From Sporosarcina sp. Marseille-Q4063 (GTDB lineage Bacteria; Bacillota; Bacilli; Bacillales_A; Planococcaceae), in NCBI RefSeq assembly GCF_018309085.1, contig NZ_CP070502.1, positions 3,405,001-3,469,000 of the forward strand: a stretch of 64,000 bases of DNA. The letters are read 5' to 3'. The position numbers and the translations under genes are program-made. The notes under the pieces were generated by a model. That model saw nothing but the letters and a program-made list of their open reading frames with translations, searched no databases and was not told the origin of the DNA. Positions 56,257 to 63,710 of the stretch are shown in pieces. Positions within the stretch are counted from its first letter, which is position 1. Each line of letters starts with the position of its first letter.

Positions 56257-57039
56257 ATGACAAACAACTTAAATGATTTCTCATTAGACTTTTTCTCATT
56301 AGATGGTCAAGTAGCAATCGTAACAGGCGGTAACAAAGGATTAGGCCAAGCATATGCGGTAGCACTTGCGAAAGCTGGCGCAGATCTTTTCGTTGTCACA
56401 CACGGTACTGAGTGGGATGAAACAAGAGAATTAATCGAAAATACAGGCCGTAAAGTTGAATTTTTCCAAGCAGATTTAACTGATCGCAAGAATGCTAAAG
56501 CATTGGTGGCTAAGTGCGTTGAAGTTTACGGGAAAGTTGATATTTTGATTAACAATGCAGGAACGATTCGTCGTGCACCACTTCTTGAATATACGGAAGA
56601 AGATTGGGACGCGGTCGTAGAATTAAACCAAAACTCCATGTTTTTCCTAAGCCAGGAAGCAGCGAAGCATATGGTGGAACAGAGAAGCGGTAAAATCGTC
56701 AACATCGCTTCCATGCTATCATTCCAAGGCGGAAAATTCGTTCCTCCATACACAGTGAGTAAGCACGGTGTTGTAGGGTTAACGAAATCATTTGCGAATG
56801 AATTAGCGGAGTACGGTGTTCAAGTGAACGCAATCGCACCGGGATACGTTAAGACTGCAAACACAGCGCCGATTCGCGAAGACGAAAAGCGTAACGCGGA
56901 AATTCTATCACGCATCCCAGCTGCACGTTGGGCGGACCCAGCTGACTTAATGGGAATTGTCGTATTCCTATCAAGTAAAGCTTCTGACTATATGAACGGC
57001 TCAGTCGTCGCGATTGACGGCGGATGGTTGTCAAGGTAA
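56257..57039 (+). CDS. kduD: 2-deoxy-D-gluconate 3-dehydrogenase
   Basis: 260 residues, SDR family. NAD site TGGNKGLGQAYA (about 24-35), NNAG, catalytic Ser in NIASMLSF and YxxxK in YTVSKHG. It reduces the KduI product to 2-keto-3-deoxygluconate. GGAGGG precedes the ATG. Confidence 0.95.
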   Translation: MTNNLNDFSLDFFSLDGQVAIVTGGNKGLGQAYAVALAKAGADLFVVTHGTEWDETRELIENTGRKVEFFQADLTDRKNAKALVAKCVEVYGKVDILINNAGTIRRAPLLEYTEEDWDAVVELNQNSMFFLSQEAAKHMVEQRSGKIVNIASMLSFQGGKFVPPYTVSKHGVVGLTKSFANELAEYGVQVNAIAPGYVKTANTAPIREDEKRNAEILSRIPAARWADPADLMGIVVFLSSKASDYMNGSVVAIDGGWLSR

Positions 57040-57056
57040 GAATAGTTGTAAATGAG

Positions 57057-57083
57057 CCGTATCACGGGAAGTGATACGGTTTC
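57057..57083 (+). terminator. Terminator after kduD
   Basis: Perfect 9-bp stem CCGTATCAC/GTGATACGG with loop GGGAA, then TTTCTTT. Confidence 0.8.
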
Positions 57084-57109
57084 TTTGATAGGTAGATTTG
57101 GTGGTTTTG

Positions 57110-57214
57110 GTCGTTTGAGAGTGGGGATTAGTCGCTTGACTGCTGGCTTTAGTCGTTTGCGAGCCCGCTTTAGTCGTTTCAAAGCCATTATTGGTCGTTT
57201 GATAGTTTTATGTA
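57110..57214 (+). repeat. Five direct repeats at exact 21-bp spacing
   Basis: GTCGTTTG or a one-base variant begins at 57110, 57131, 57152, 57173 and 57194. The inner bases differ. The spacing is two helical turns. The array ends about 30 bases before a TIM-barrel gene. Confidence 0.85.
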
Positions 57215-57242
57215 TTTAAATACTAGTAAAGAGGGGATTATT

Positions 57243-58088
57243 TTGGAATTAAATCTTGGGATTCGCGCGCATGATATACAAAATCAGACAACGATTGAAG
57301 GGTTAGTCGATGAAATCGCTGGTAAAGGCTTAACGGGTGTACAACTTGCTTTGGGTAAATCGTTTGAGGATATCAACTCTAGTTTAGGTAGTTTAAGCCC
57401 GGGTTACGCGCAACATATTGGCGGGAAGTTTGCTGAAAAGAATGTTCAAATTTCTGTATTGGGTTGCTATATTCACATGATTCATCCGGATAAAGAAAAA
57501 AGACAGGCGGAGTTGGATCGTTTTAAAGAACATATTCGCTTTGCTAGGGATTTTGGTTGCAGCATTGTTGGAACTGAAACTGGAAACGTTCATGCAAAAG
57601 GAGGCTACACGACGGATAATTTCGAAGAACAACCATTCCTCGATGTCGTTGATAGTGTCCGTGAATTAGTTGAAGAAGCTGAGAAGTTTGGTGTCATTGT
57701 TGCAATCGAAGGTGGCATCAATCACCCGGTTCACACGCCGCAAAAATTGAGAAGACTATTAGACCTTATTGATTCGCCTAATCTTCAAGTAATCTTTGAT
57801 CCGGCAAACTACTTGGATCCGGATAATTATCACCGTCAAGAAGAAATCTTCCAAGAAGCAATGGATTTACTGGGAGACCGCATGGTCATTATGCATGCAA
57901 AAGACTTCATAATTGAAGACGGTTGGATTAAAATGGTGCCAGTGGGAACAGGCCTATTAAATTACGATGCTGTTTTCAAATTAATTAAACCGAAAAAGCC
58001 TTTCATGAATGTACTTTTAGAGGCTACGCAAGAACCGCATATTAATGACAGTATCGCATTCTTAAGAAAGAAATATGCTGAAGCATAA
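57243..58088 (+). CDS. Sugar phosphate isomerase/epimerase-like TIM-barrel protein
   Basis: 281 residues from the TTG at 57243 with AGAGGGG upstream; a longer ATG frame from 57210 lacks a ribosome site. The AP_endonuc_2 fold is supported by VAIEGGINHPVHTP (Glu), FDPANYLDPDN (Asp), IMHAKDFI (His) and LLEATQE (Glu). Lies downstream of kduD and 22 bases before an IMPase-like gene. A role in a side branch of uronate or sugar-phosphate metabolism is likely; substrate unknown. Confidence 0.88.
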   Translation: MELNLGIRAHDIQNQTTIEGLVDEIAGKGLTGVQLALGKSFEDINSSLGSLSPGYAQHIGGKFAEKNVQISVLGCYIHMIHPDKEKRQAELDRFKEHIRFARDFGCSIVGTETGNVHAKGGYTTDNFEEQPFLDVVDSVRELVEEAEKFGVIVAIEGGINHPVHTPQKLRRLLDLIDSPNLQVIFDPANYLDPDNYHRQEEIFQEAMDLLGDRMVIMHAKDFIIEDGWIKMVPVGTGLLNYDAVFKLIKPKKPFMNVLLEATQEPHINDSIAFLRKKYAEA

Positions 58089-58110
58089 ATCGGTGTTGGA
58101 GGTAGGGAAT

Positions 58111-58920
58111 ATGGATAATGCTGTTCGTAATGAAATCTATGAACATGCAAAAAAGTGGGTGCATGAGGCTGGTGAATTGATTCGCCAGAAAATTAATGAT
58201 CCCATGATTATTGAAACGAAAGCGCATGACAAGGATCTCGTCACGACGGTTGATAAAGAAACCGAGTATTTCTTGGCTGAAAATATTCGAAAAACGTATC
58301 CGGAGCATTTGTTATTTAGTGAGGAAGGATACGGGGATGACGTAACATCGTTGGACGGCACTGTTTGGATTGTGGATCCTATTGACGGCACGATGAATTT
58401 TGTACAACAACGAAGAAATTTTGCGATTTCAATCGGGATTTTCCATCAAGGCATCGGTGAAATCGGTTTTGTATACGATGTGATGGCGGATGTTCTTTAT
58501 AGTGCGAAACGCGGTGAAGGTGCTTATAAAAATGACGAAAAACTGCCGATGTTAAAATCAGAACTCGAACTCGGGGAAGCTGTACTTGGATTTAATCATA
58601 AGTGGTTATGTGAAAACAGTGTGATTGATGAAAAGGTTGTGCAGCAATTAGTGAAAAGAATCCGCGGTGTACGTGCATATGGTTCGGCTGCATTAAAACT
58701 GGCTTATGTGTCAGAAGGAATCGTGGACGGTTATTTAACGATGAACCTGGCGCCTTGGGATATTGCGGGCGGCATGATTCTTGCGAATGAAGTTGGTGCA
58801 GTCACTACTAATTTGAGCGGCGGAGAAGTTAATATGCTGACAAACGATTCTACACTGACTTGCCACCCAGCAATTCAAAACGAAATCATTCAGAACTTTT
58901 TGGTGAAAGGCTTAAAGTAA
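58111..58920 (+). CDS. Inositol monophosphatase-family phosphatase
   Basis: 269 residues from the ATG at 58111 (GGAGGTAGGG upstream); the frame from 58075 overlaps the previous gene. Metal-binding Glu in FSEEGYG, DPIDGTMNFV and NLAPWDIAGG are the IMPase signatures. Mg-dependent phosphatase on a sugar or inositol phosphate. Coupling with the TIM-barrel gene suggests that the two act in turn. Confidence 0.9.
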   Translation: MDNAVRNEIYEHAKKWVHEAGELIRQKINDPMIIETKAHDKDLVTTVDKETEYFLAENIRKTYPEHLLFSEEGYGDDVTSLDGTVWIVDPIDGTMNFVQQRRNFAISIGIFHQGIGEIGFVYDVMADVLYSAKRGEGAYKNDEKLPMLKSELELGEAVLGFNHKWLCENSVIDEKVVQQLVKRIRGVRAYGSAALKLAYVSEGIVDGYLTMNLAPWDIAGGMILANEVGAVTTNLSGGEVNMLTNDSTLTCHPAIQNEIIQNFLVKGLK

Positions 58921-59008
58921 ACACGCTACGTACGGTTTTGGTTTACACTTCCTATATTGGGGAATCCTGTTTATAACTGAAACTATAAGTGAATAGGGGA
59001 TGAACCTA

Positions 59009-59356
59009 ATGACTAGAAGTGTAGAAGTTTATTTGAAAAGTGAAAATGACGCCGAATCCGTACGTGCCAGTTTACAAACCGCGAAAGTGAAGAATCTGGT
59101 GATCGATGAAATGGGCGAAGAAGAAAGTAATACAAGGATGTTTACGCCTTTCTTTCCGACGAATATCGGAGGTTCGGGGATGCCAGGCAGCGTCGGACCG
59201 ATTGGTGCAAATGCGCCGATTGTGGTCGATGAGGATGTATTCCAAGGTGAAGACGCGAATCCGACCCATTTATTGAAATTAGAAGTCGAAGAATCCGAGT
59301 ATGATCATGTTCTTTCTATTTTACAGAACCATGAATGTTATACTTCGGTGCAATGA
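59009..59356 (+). CDS. Small conserved-looking protein of unknown function
   Basis: 115 residues from the ATG at 59009 (AGGGG nine bases upstream). A first beta-alpha-beta part (SVEVYLKSENDAESVRASLQ, VKNLVIDEMGE), a glycine/proline-rich middle (GGSGMPGSVGPIGANAP) and an ending LKLEVEESEYDHVLSILQNH suggest two ferredoxin-like halves joined by a flexible loop. No signal or membrane segment. I do not recognise the family. It is followed by a strong terminator. Confidence 0.75.
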   Translation: MTRSVEVYLKSENDAESVRASLQTAKVKNLVIDEMGEEESNTRMFTPFFPTNIGGSGMPGSVGPIGANAPIVVDEDVFQGEDANPTHLLKLEVEESEYDHVLSILQNHECYTSVQ

Positions 59357-59374
59357 AATTATGTTATAACTTTA

Positions 59375-59417
59375 ACTGGTACTTGAATGGTTCATTATTC
59401 AAGTACCAGTTTTTTTA
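59375..59417 (+). terminator. Strong rho-independent terminator
   Basis: A 13-bp perfect stem ACTGGTACTTGAA/TTCAAGTACCAGT plus seven T. Arm sequence similar to that at 28946. Confidence 0.92.
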
Positions 59418-59425
59418 TTTGAACC

Positions 59426-59474
59426 GTTGATTTCCGTTCCGGGCGGCGCTTTCTTGCGAGCGAGCGCTGAGCAC
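59426..59474 (+). repeat. GC-rich structured repeat, truncated copy F
   Basis: Starts GTTGATTTCCGTTCCGGGCG as in copy C, then diverges after CGAGCGCTGAGCAC; the right half is missing. Confidence 0.75.
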
Positions 59475-59591
59475 AGTTGTTGAAGTACCAGCTTTCGTAC
59501 AGTTAAAAAGTCCCAACTTGCAAGCAATTGTCATATTAGTGCAATCAAATCACTATGAACTGCAAGCAAATTATTAATAACAATAGTAATC

Positions 59592-59621
59592 AAAAAAGCC
59601 GCCTACCCTCGACGGCTTTTA
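59592..59621. terminator. Hairpin with T/A tracts on both sides
   Basis: AAAAAGCCG and CGGCTTTT arms with an 11-base loop; it could stop transcription on either strand. Confidence 0.6.
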
Positions 59622-59704
59622 CTTTATTTCCTGAAGAAGTTATTCAGATTGCTACAACTTCCACACACTAATAATAGAAATATCAACAATCTACCAAAAA
59701 CAAA

Positions 59705-59800
59705 CTAGCGAAGGCGCCTTGCCAGTGGTAGTCGGAGCGAGAAGACTGATAGTGGTTTTCTATCAGGCTTCTCGCGGGAGGCATCCACCAGCGCCGAAGC
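59705..59800 (+). repeat. 96-bp structured repeat, copy 2
   Basis: Same 96-base length as copy 1 at 43688. The central stem is CGAGAAG/CTTCTCG where copy 1 has CAATAAG/CTTATTG: two base pairs changed together. The inner part CTGATAG/CTATCAG is identical. Confidence 0.85.
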
Positions 59801-59867
59801 CTTTTAACGGGATATTTCTTAGTTTAGCACTTTTCATTTGTTTGTTAAAAACAATACCTGGCGTTTT

Positions 59868-60845
59868 TCATTTACAACTAGCCCTCACCGTCAATTCAGG
59901 CTTCATTTTAATAACAACTGGTTGGCTATCCTTTTCCTCAATAATCTTAATCATCGATTGGACGATTTCAACTGCTAATTTGTCGACTGGAACGCCGATG
60001 CTTGTTAATGGGATTTCCATGTTTTCCATTTGAGGAATGTTATCGTAACTAATAATCGAGATGTCTGTTGGAATCTCAAGGTTCGCTTCTTTAATTCCAC
60101 GAATAATCCCGCCGCTAATATCATAACTCCCGCCAACAATTGCTGTTGGGCGATTTGGAATGCTTAAAAACTTTTTAGTAGCGGTATAACCATCGTACCA
60201 ATCCAATCCAGATGTGTTAATAAGATTATGTTCTTCAACAGGAAGGTTAAAATCCTTCATTGCCTTGACGAATCCTTTGTACTTTTGCATTTGCATTGGA
60301 TCGGTAGGGGAGAAGTCCCCGATATAGGCTATATTTGTATGATCTAAGACGCTTAAATATTTGACGGCATCATACATCGCTTGTTCGTGATTTGCATCGA
60401 TAATCGGATAATTAGCTGGTTCTTTTCCGGCTACCCCATACGATAACAAGGGAGTAGCAATTGGATCTACAGCAACATCCACATTTTCCTCGAATAAAAT
60501 AATCCCGTCTACTTGGAACCGCCTGAATGTCTCCAAAGAAGTTTGCACAGGATCGACGGAGAGAATCATGGAGTATGGTGTTTTATTTATTTCATCGCTA
60601 ATATTAGTAACTAATGTGGAAAGAACAACACGTTCAATTGTCGGCCAAATTAAGCCGATAATCTTCGTTTGTTTTGAAACGAGTTGTTGCGCAGCGAAAT
60701 TAGGTTCATACCCGATTTCTTTTGCAATCGCGACAATTCGTTTTTTTGTGTCACTTTTTACCAAAGGGCTGCCATTCAGTGCTTTGGAAACAGTTGAATA
60801 ACTGACACCCGCAATTTTTGCTATATCTTTTATTGTCACGCTCAT
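59868..60845 (-). CDS. LacI-family transcriptional regulator
   Basis: 325 residues. HTH VTIKDIAKIAGVSYSTVSKA (3-22), hinge NFAAQQL and a periplasmic-binding-like effector domain. Divergent from an LplA/YteP-type importer at 61123 and probably its regulator. The 277-base intergenic region carries one perfect and one imperfect cre-like site, which could be targets of this protein or of CcpA. Confidence 0.9.
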   Translation of the reverse strand: MSVTIKDIAKIAGVSYSTVSKALNGSPLVKSDTKKRIVAIAKEIGYEPNFAAQQLVSKQTKIIGLIWPTIERVVLSTLVTNISDEINKTPYSMILSVDPVQTSLETFRRFQVDGIILFEENVDVAVDPIATPLLSYGVAGKEPANYPIIDANHEQAMYDAVKYLSVLDHTNIAYIGDFSPTDPMQMQKYKGFVKAMKDFNLPVEEHNLINTSGLDWYDGYTATKKFLSIPNRPTAIVGGSYDISGGIIRGIKEANLEIPTDISIISYDNIPQMENMEIPLTSIGVPVDKLAVEIVQSMIKIIEEKDSQPVVIKMKPELTVRASCK

Positions 60846-60896
60846 TTATAATCACCCAATTTAGTATTTACTCGCTACTATTAATGTAACACAAAA

Positions 60897-60910
60897 TAAC
60901 AACGTTTTCA
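60897..60910 (-). promoter_or_regulatory. Weak cre/LacI-type operator
   Basis: On the minus strand TGAAAACGTTGTTA; two deviations from cre. It lies 52 bases upstream of the LacI gene and may be autoregulatory. Confidence 0.4.
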
Positions 60911-60977
60911 TTTTTGGCTGCCAATCAATTCGAAAATCAAGTTCAACCACGTAAAAATGATAATCATATCATTAGGT

Positions 60978-60991
60978 TGTAAGCGTTATCA
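60978..60991 (+). promoter_or_regulatory. cre site or LacI-family operator before importer
   Basis: TGTAAGCGTTATCA fits the cre consensus fully and is nearly identical to the site at 25744. It lies about 130 bases before the binding-protein gene. Confidence 0.7.
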
Positions 60992-61122
60992 TGTTGATGC
61001 GACTGACTTTAGGGGGAGTGTAAGAAACTGATTATATACGAAATTGTCAGAGTTATCTTATGATGAGGCTAGTTACAAAATAGATTCATAAATCGCATTA
61101 CAACTAAAAGGGGTGCAAGAGA

Positions 61123-62634
61123 ATGAAGTTAAAGAAGATGTTGGTATTATTATTTTCAATGGTTTTAATGCTTGTCGTAGTCGCATGTAGCAATGATGAA
61201 GGCGGTTCGACTGACAAGAAAGAAGGCGGGGCAGATAAAACTGAAGAAAAAGCTACACCAAAGATTTCGATCATGACAAAGCTTCATACAGCGGAAGTTC
61301 CAGATGATAAGCTCAAAAAGTTGTTTGAAGAAAAAGCGAATGTTGAACTAACAATCGAATGGGTTCCTGATAACAACTATAGCGACAAGCTAAGCACTGC
61401 TTTCGCAACAGGAACATTCCCGCAAGCAGTTACTATGGGAGCAGACCAAATTGATATGTTTAAAGAAGCAATCCGCGATGACCAGTTCTGGGAAATCGGG
61501 CCATACTTCGATGAGTTTGAAAACTTAGCTAAATTAAATGAAACAGTTGTTAAGAACACTATGGTAGACGGAAAAGTATATTCATTATATCAAGGTCGTC
61601 CGTTTTCTAGACAAGGGCTTATCTATCGTAAAGATTGGGCAGAAAAGCTTGGACTAGAGGCACCAAAAACTGTAGACGAGTTTTATGAAATGGCAAGAGC
61701 ATTTACAGAAGATGATCCAGACGGAAATGGTAAAGATGACACAATCGGATTAACAGATAGAAGCGATTTAGTCTTTGGGGTTTTCAAAACAATTGCGTCA
61801 TGGCACGGAACGCCAAATAATTGGGGCGAGAAAGACGGAGAACTATTACCGGAATTCATGTTCCCAGAGTACAAAGAGTCTATGAACTATGTTAAGAAAT
61901 TAAGAGATAATAAATTCATGAACCAGGATTTCCCTGTAACTAGTAAAGAAGACCAACAAGCAATGCTTAAAAATGGAACAGCAGGTATGTATGTAGGGGC
62001 AATGGTTGACGTTCTTGGTTTATACAATGATGCTGTTGAACTGAATCCTGACTTAGTATTCGACGTTCATAATTATGTAGCAGGTCCAAGCGGCGAGTTC
62101 ACAGTTTGGTCGAACCCAGGGTATAACAACGAAATTGTATTCCCTAAATCTGCAATTAAAACAGAAGAAGAACTTAAAGACGTATTAGCATTCTTTGATC
62201 TAATGATGACACCAGAATTTTCCAACCTTGCACAATGGGGCGTAGAAGGCGAACACTATACAGTTGAAAACGGATTCGCTGTTGTTGGCGATGACCAAGA
62301 TACGTTTGAAAGAGAAGTATTCTCTTATAACATGTTGGGAATCGGCGAACCGGCAAGTAACGGAAGATATGAATCAAAACACTCTTATGAGCCAAGACAA
62401 AAAGTTGAAGAGTTAATCTTGGAAAATGATAATCACTTGATTCATGACCCTACGATAACGTTGGATTCAGATACGTATGTTAAAGACGGTGCTAGATTGC
62501 AAGAAATCATCAATGACGCAACTTACAACTATATGTTAGGCGAAATCGATGAGGCTGGCTTTGATGGTGAAGTCGAGAAGTGGAAATCACAAGGCGGAAG
62601 CAAAATTATTGAGGAGTTCAATGCATCTAGATAA
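61123..62634 (+). CDS. LplA-like ABC substrate-binding lipoprotein
   Basis: 503 residues, larger than the other binding proteins here and typical of the LplA/YtcQ group. Lipobox VVAC (Cys22), a charged Gly/Lys/Glu linker, then ISIMTKLHTAEVPDDK, DRSD and a DPDGNGKDDTIGLTDRSD-type stretch with a calcium-loop pattern (DxDGNGxDD, about 202-210). Followed by YteP/LplB-like and YtcP/LplC-like permeases. In B. subtilis such systems import polygalacturonan or rhamnogalacturonan pieces. Confidence 0.92.
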   Translation: MKLKKMLVLLFSMVLMLVVVACSNDEGGSTDKKEGGADKTEEKATPKISIMTKLHTAEVPDDKLKKLFEEKANVELTIEWVPDNNYSDKLSTAFATGTFPQAVTMGADQIDMFKEAIRDDQFWEIGPYFDEFENLAKLNETVVKNTMVDGKVYSLYQGRPFSRQGLIYRKDWAEKLGLEAPKTVDEFYEMARAFTEDDPDGNGKDDTIGLTDRSDLVFGVFKTIASWHGTPNNWGEKDGELLPEFMFPEYKESMNYVKKLRDNKFMNQDFPVTSKEDQQAMLKNGTAGMYVGAMVDVLGLYNDAVELNPDLVFDVHNYVAGPSGEFTVWSNPGYNNEIVFPKSAIKTEEELKDVLAFFDLMMTPEFSNLAQWGVEGEHYTVENGFAVVGDDQDTFEREVFSYNMLGIGEPASNGRYESKHSYEPRQKVEELILENDNHLIHDPTITLDSDTYVKDGARLQEIINDATYNYMLGEIDEAGFDGEVEKWKSQGGSKIIEEFNASR

Positions 62635-62644
62635 TTAAGAAGGT

Positions 62645-62683
62645 AAAGGAAGACCCGATTCTCTCGGGCTTCCTTTATTCTTT
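62645..62683 (+). terminator. Intra-operon stem-loop
   Basis: AAAGGAAG, CCCGA with TCGGG, CTTCCTTT; one unpaired base on each side. Between binding-protein and permease genes, so likely partial termination. Confidence 0.75.
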
Positions 62684-62733
62684 ATATTACTCTAGCAACG
62701 TAATAAACATTTCTTACAGAGAGAGTGATAAGT

Positions 62734-63690
62734 ATGAGTAGCGAGGTTGCCACGCGAGAGGCAGTTAAAAGCAAGCCGAAAAGGGAAAGTAAATTATTAA
62801 AACAAATTGCGAAAAACAAATTGCTTTATTTGATGATTGCCCCAGGGCTTATTTATTTGTTCATCTATAAGTACGTGCCGATGTACGGCTTGATTATCTC
62901 CTTCCAAAACTACAAACCTTATTTGGGAATTTCGGGTAGTGAATGGGTAGGATTTGAACATTTTATCCGATTATTTACGTCCCCGGATTTCTGGATGATA
63001 TTGAAAAACACACTTGTATTGTTTGGTTTGCAATTATTCATCTTCTTCCCGATCCCGATTGTGCTTGCGTTAATGTTAAACGAGATTAGAAGAGAATATT
63101 ACAAACGTACAATACAAACGTTAATATATTTACCTCACTTCATGTCATGGGTCGTTATCGTATCTATCAGTTATGTACTTTTAACGCTTGATGGTGGAAT
63201 TATTAATGGGGTGTTGGAGTATTTTGGATTCAAACCAGTTAACTTCCTATTGGATTCTACTTGGTTCCGTCCGATGTACATCTTGCAAATCATATGGCGC
63301 GAAGCAGGTTGGGGAACAATCATTTTCCTTGCTGCAATCGCTTCGGTTGACCCTCAATTATACGAAGCTGCCAAAATGGACGGCGCGAATCGCTTTAGAC
63401 AAATTTGGCATATTACGTTGCCTGCGATTAAAAGTGTCATTGTCATCCTCTTAATCTTGAAAATTGGTGATGTTCTTGAATTAGGATTTGAGCATGTTTA
63501 CTTATTGATGAATTCAACAAACAGACATGTGGCAGAAATATTTGATACATATGTTTATGTTGCCGGACTCAGACAGGGTCAATTCAGTTACGCAACAGCA
63601 GTTGGATTTTTCAAAGGATTCATCGGTCTTGCATTAGTAGTATTTGCTAACTGGTTAGCGAAAAAGAACGGTGAAGAAGGCGTTTATTAA
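62734..63690 (+). CDS. LplB/YteP-like ABC importer permease
   Basis: 318 residues from the ATG at 62734; the GTG at 62725 is within the AGAGAGAGTG site. Starts with a charged leader, then KNKLLYLMIAPGLIYLFIYKYVPMYG-type first helix (shortened here: LIYLFIYKYVPMYG), six helices and EAA loop YEAAKMDGANRFRQIWHI. LplB-type subunit, partner of the next gene. Confidence 0.93.
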   Translation: MSSEVATREAVKSKPKRESKLLKQIAKNKLLYLMIAPGLIYLFIYKYVPMYGLIISFQNYKPYLGISGSEWVGFEHFIRLFTSPDFWMILKNTLVLFGLQLFIFFPIPIVLALMLNEIRREYYKRTIQTLIYLPHFMSWVVIVSISYVLLTLDGGIINGVLEYFGFKPVNFLLDSTWFRPMYILQIIWREAGWGTIIFLAAIASVDPQLYEAAKMDGANRFRQIWHITLPAIKSVIVILLILKIGDVLELGFEHVYLLMNSTNRHVAEIFDTYVYVAGLRQGQFSYATAVGFFKGFIGLALVVFANWLAKKNGEEGVY

Positions 63691-63710
63691 TAATTTTTAG
63701 GAGGATTAAA

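Larger units (their letters stand above)
59475..59867. other. Intergenic region
   Basis: About 390 bases without a gene. It holds a hairpin at 59592-59621, the second copy of the 96-bp repeat with its conserved flank, and the 3' side of the minus-strand LacI gene. The part 59475-59590 shows nothing recognised. Confidence 0.6.

Noticed and set aside
56988-57188. 66-codon minus-strand frame with repeated KRLKP
   Set aside because: Its repetitive peptide is simply the translation of the 21-bp repeats; no ribosome site.
57110-57214. CRISPR-like array
   Set aside because: Unit of 21 bp with only about 8 conserved bases and no cas genes.
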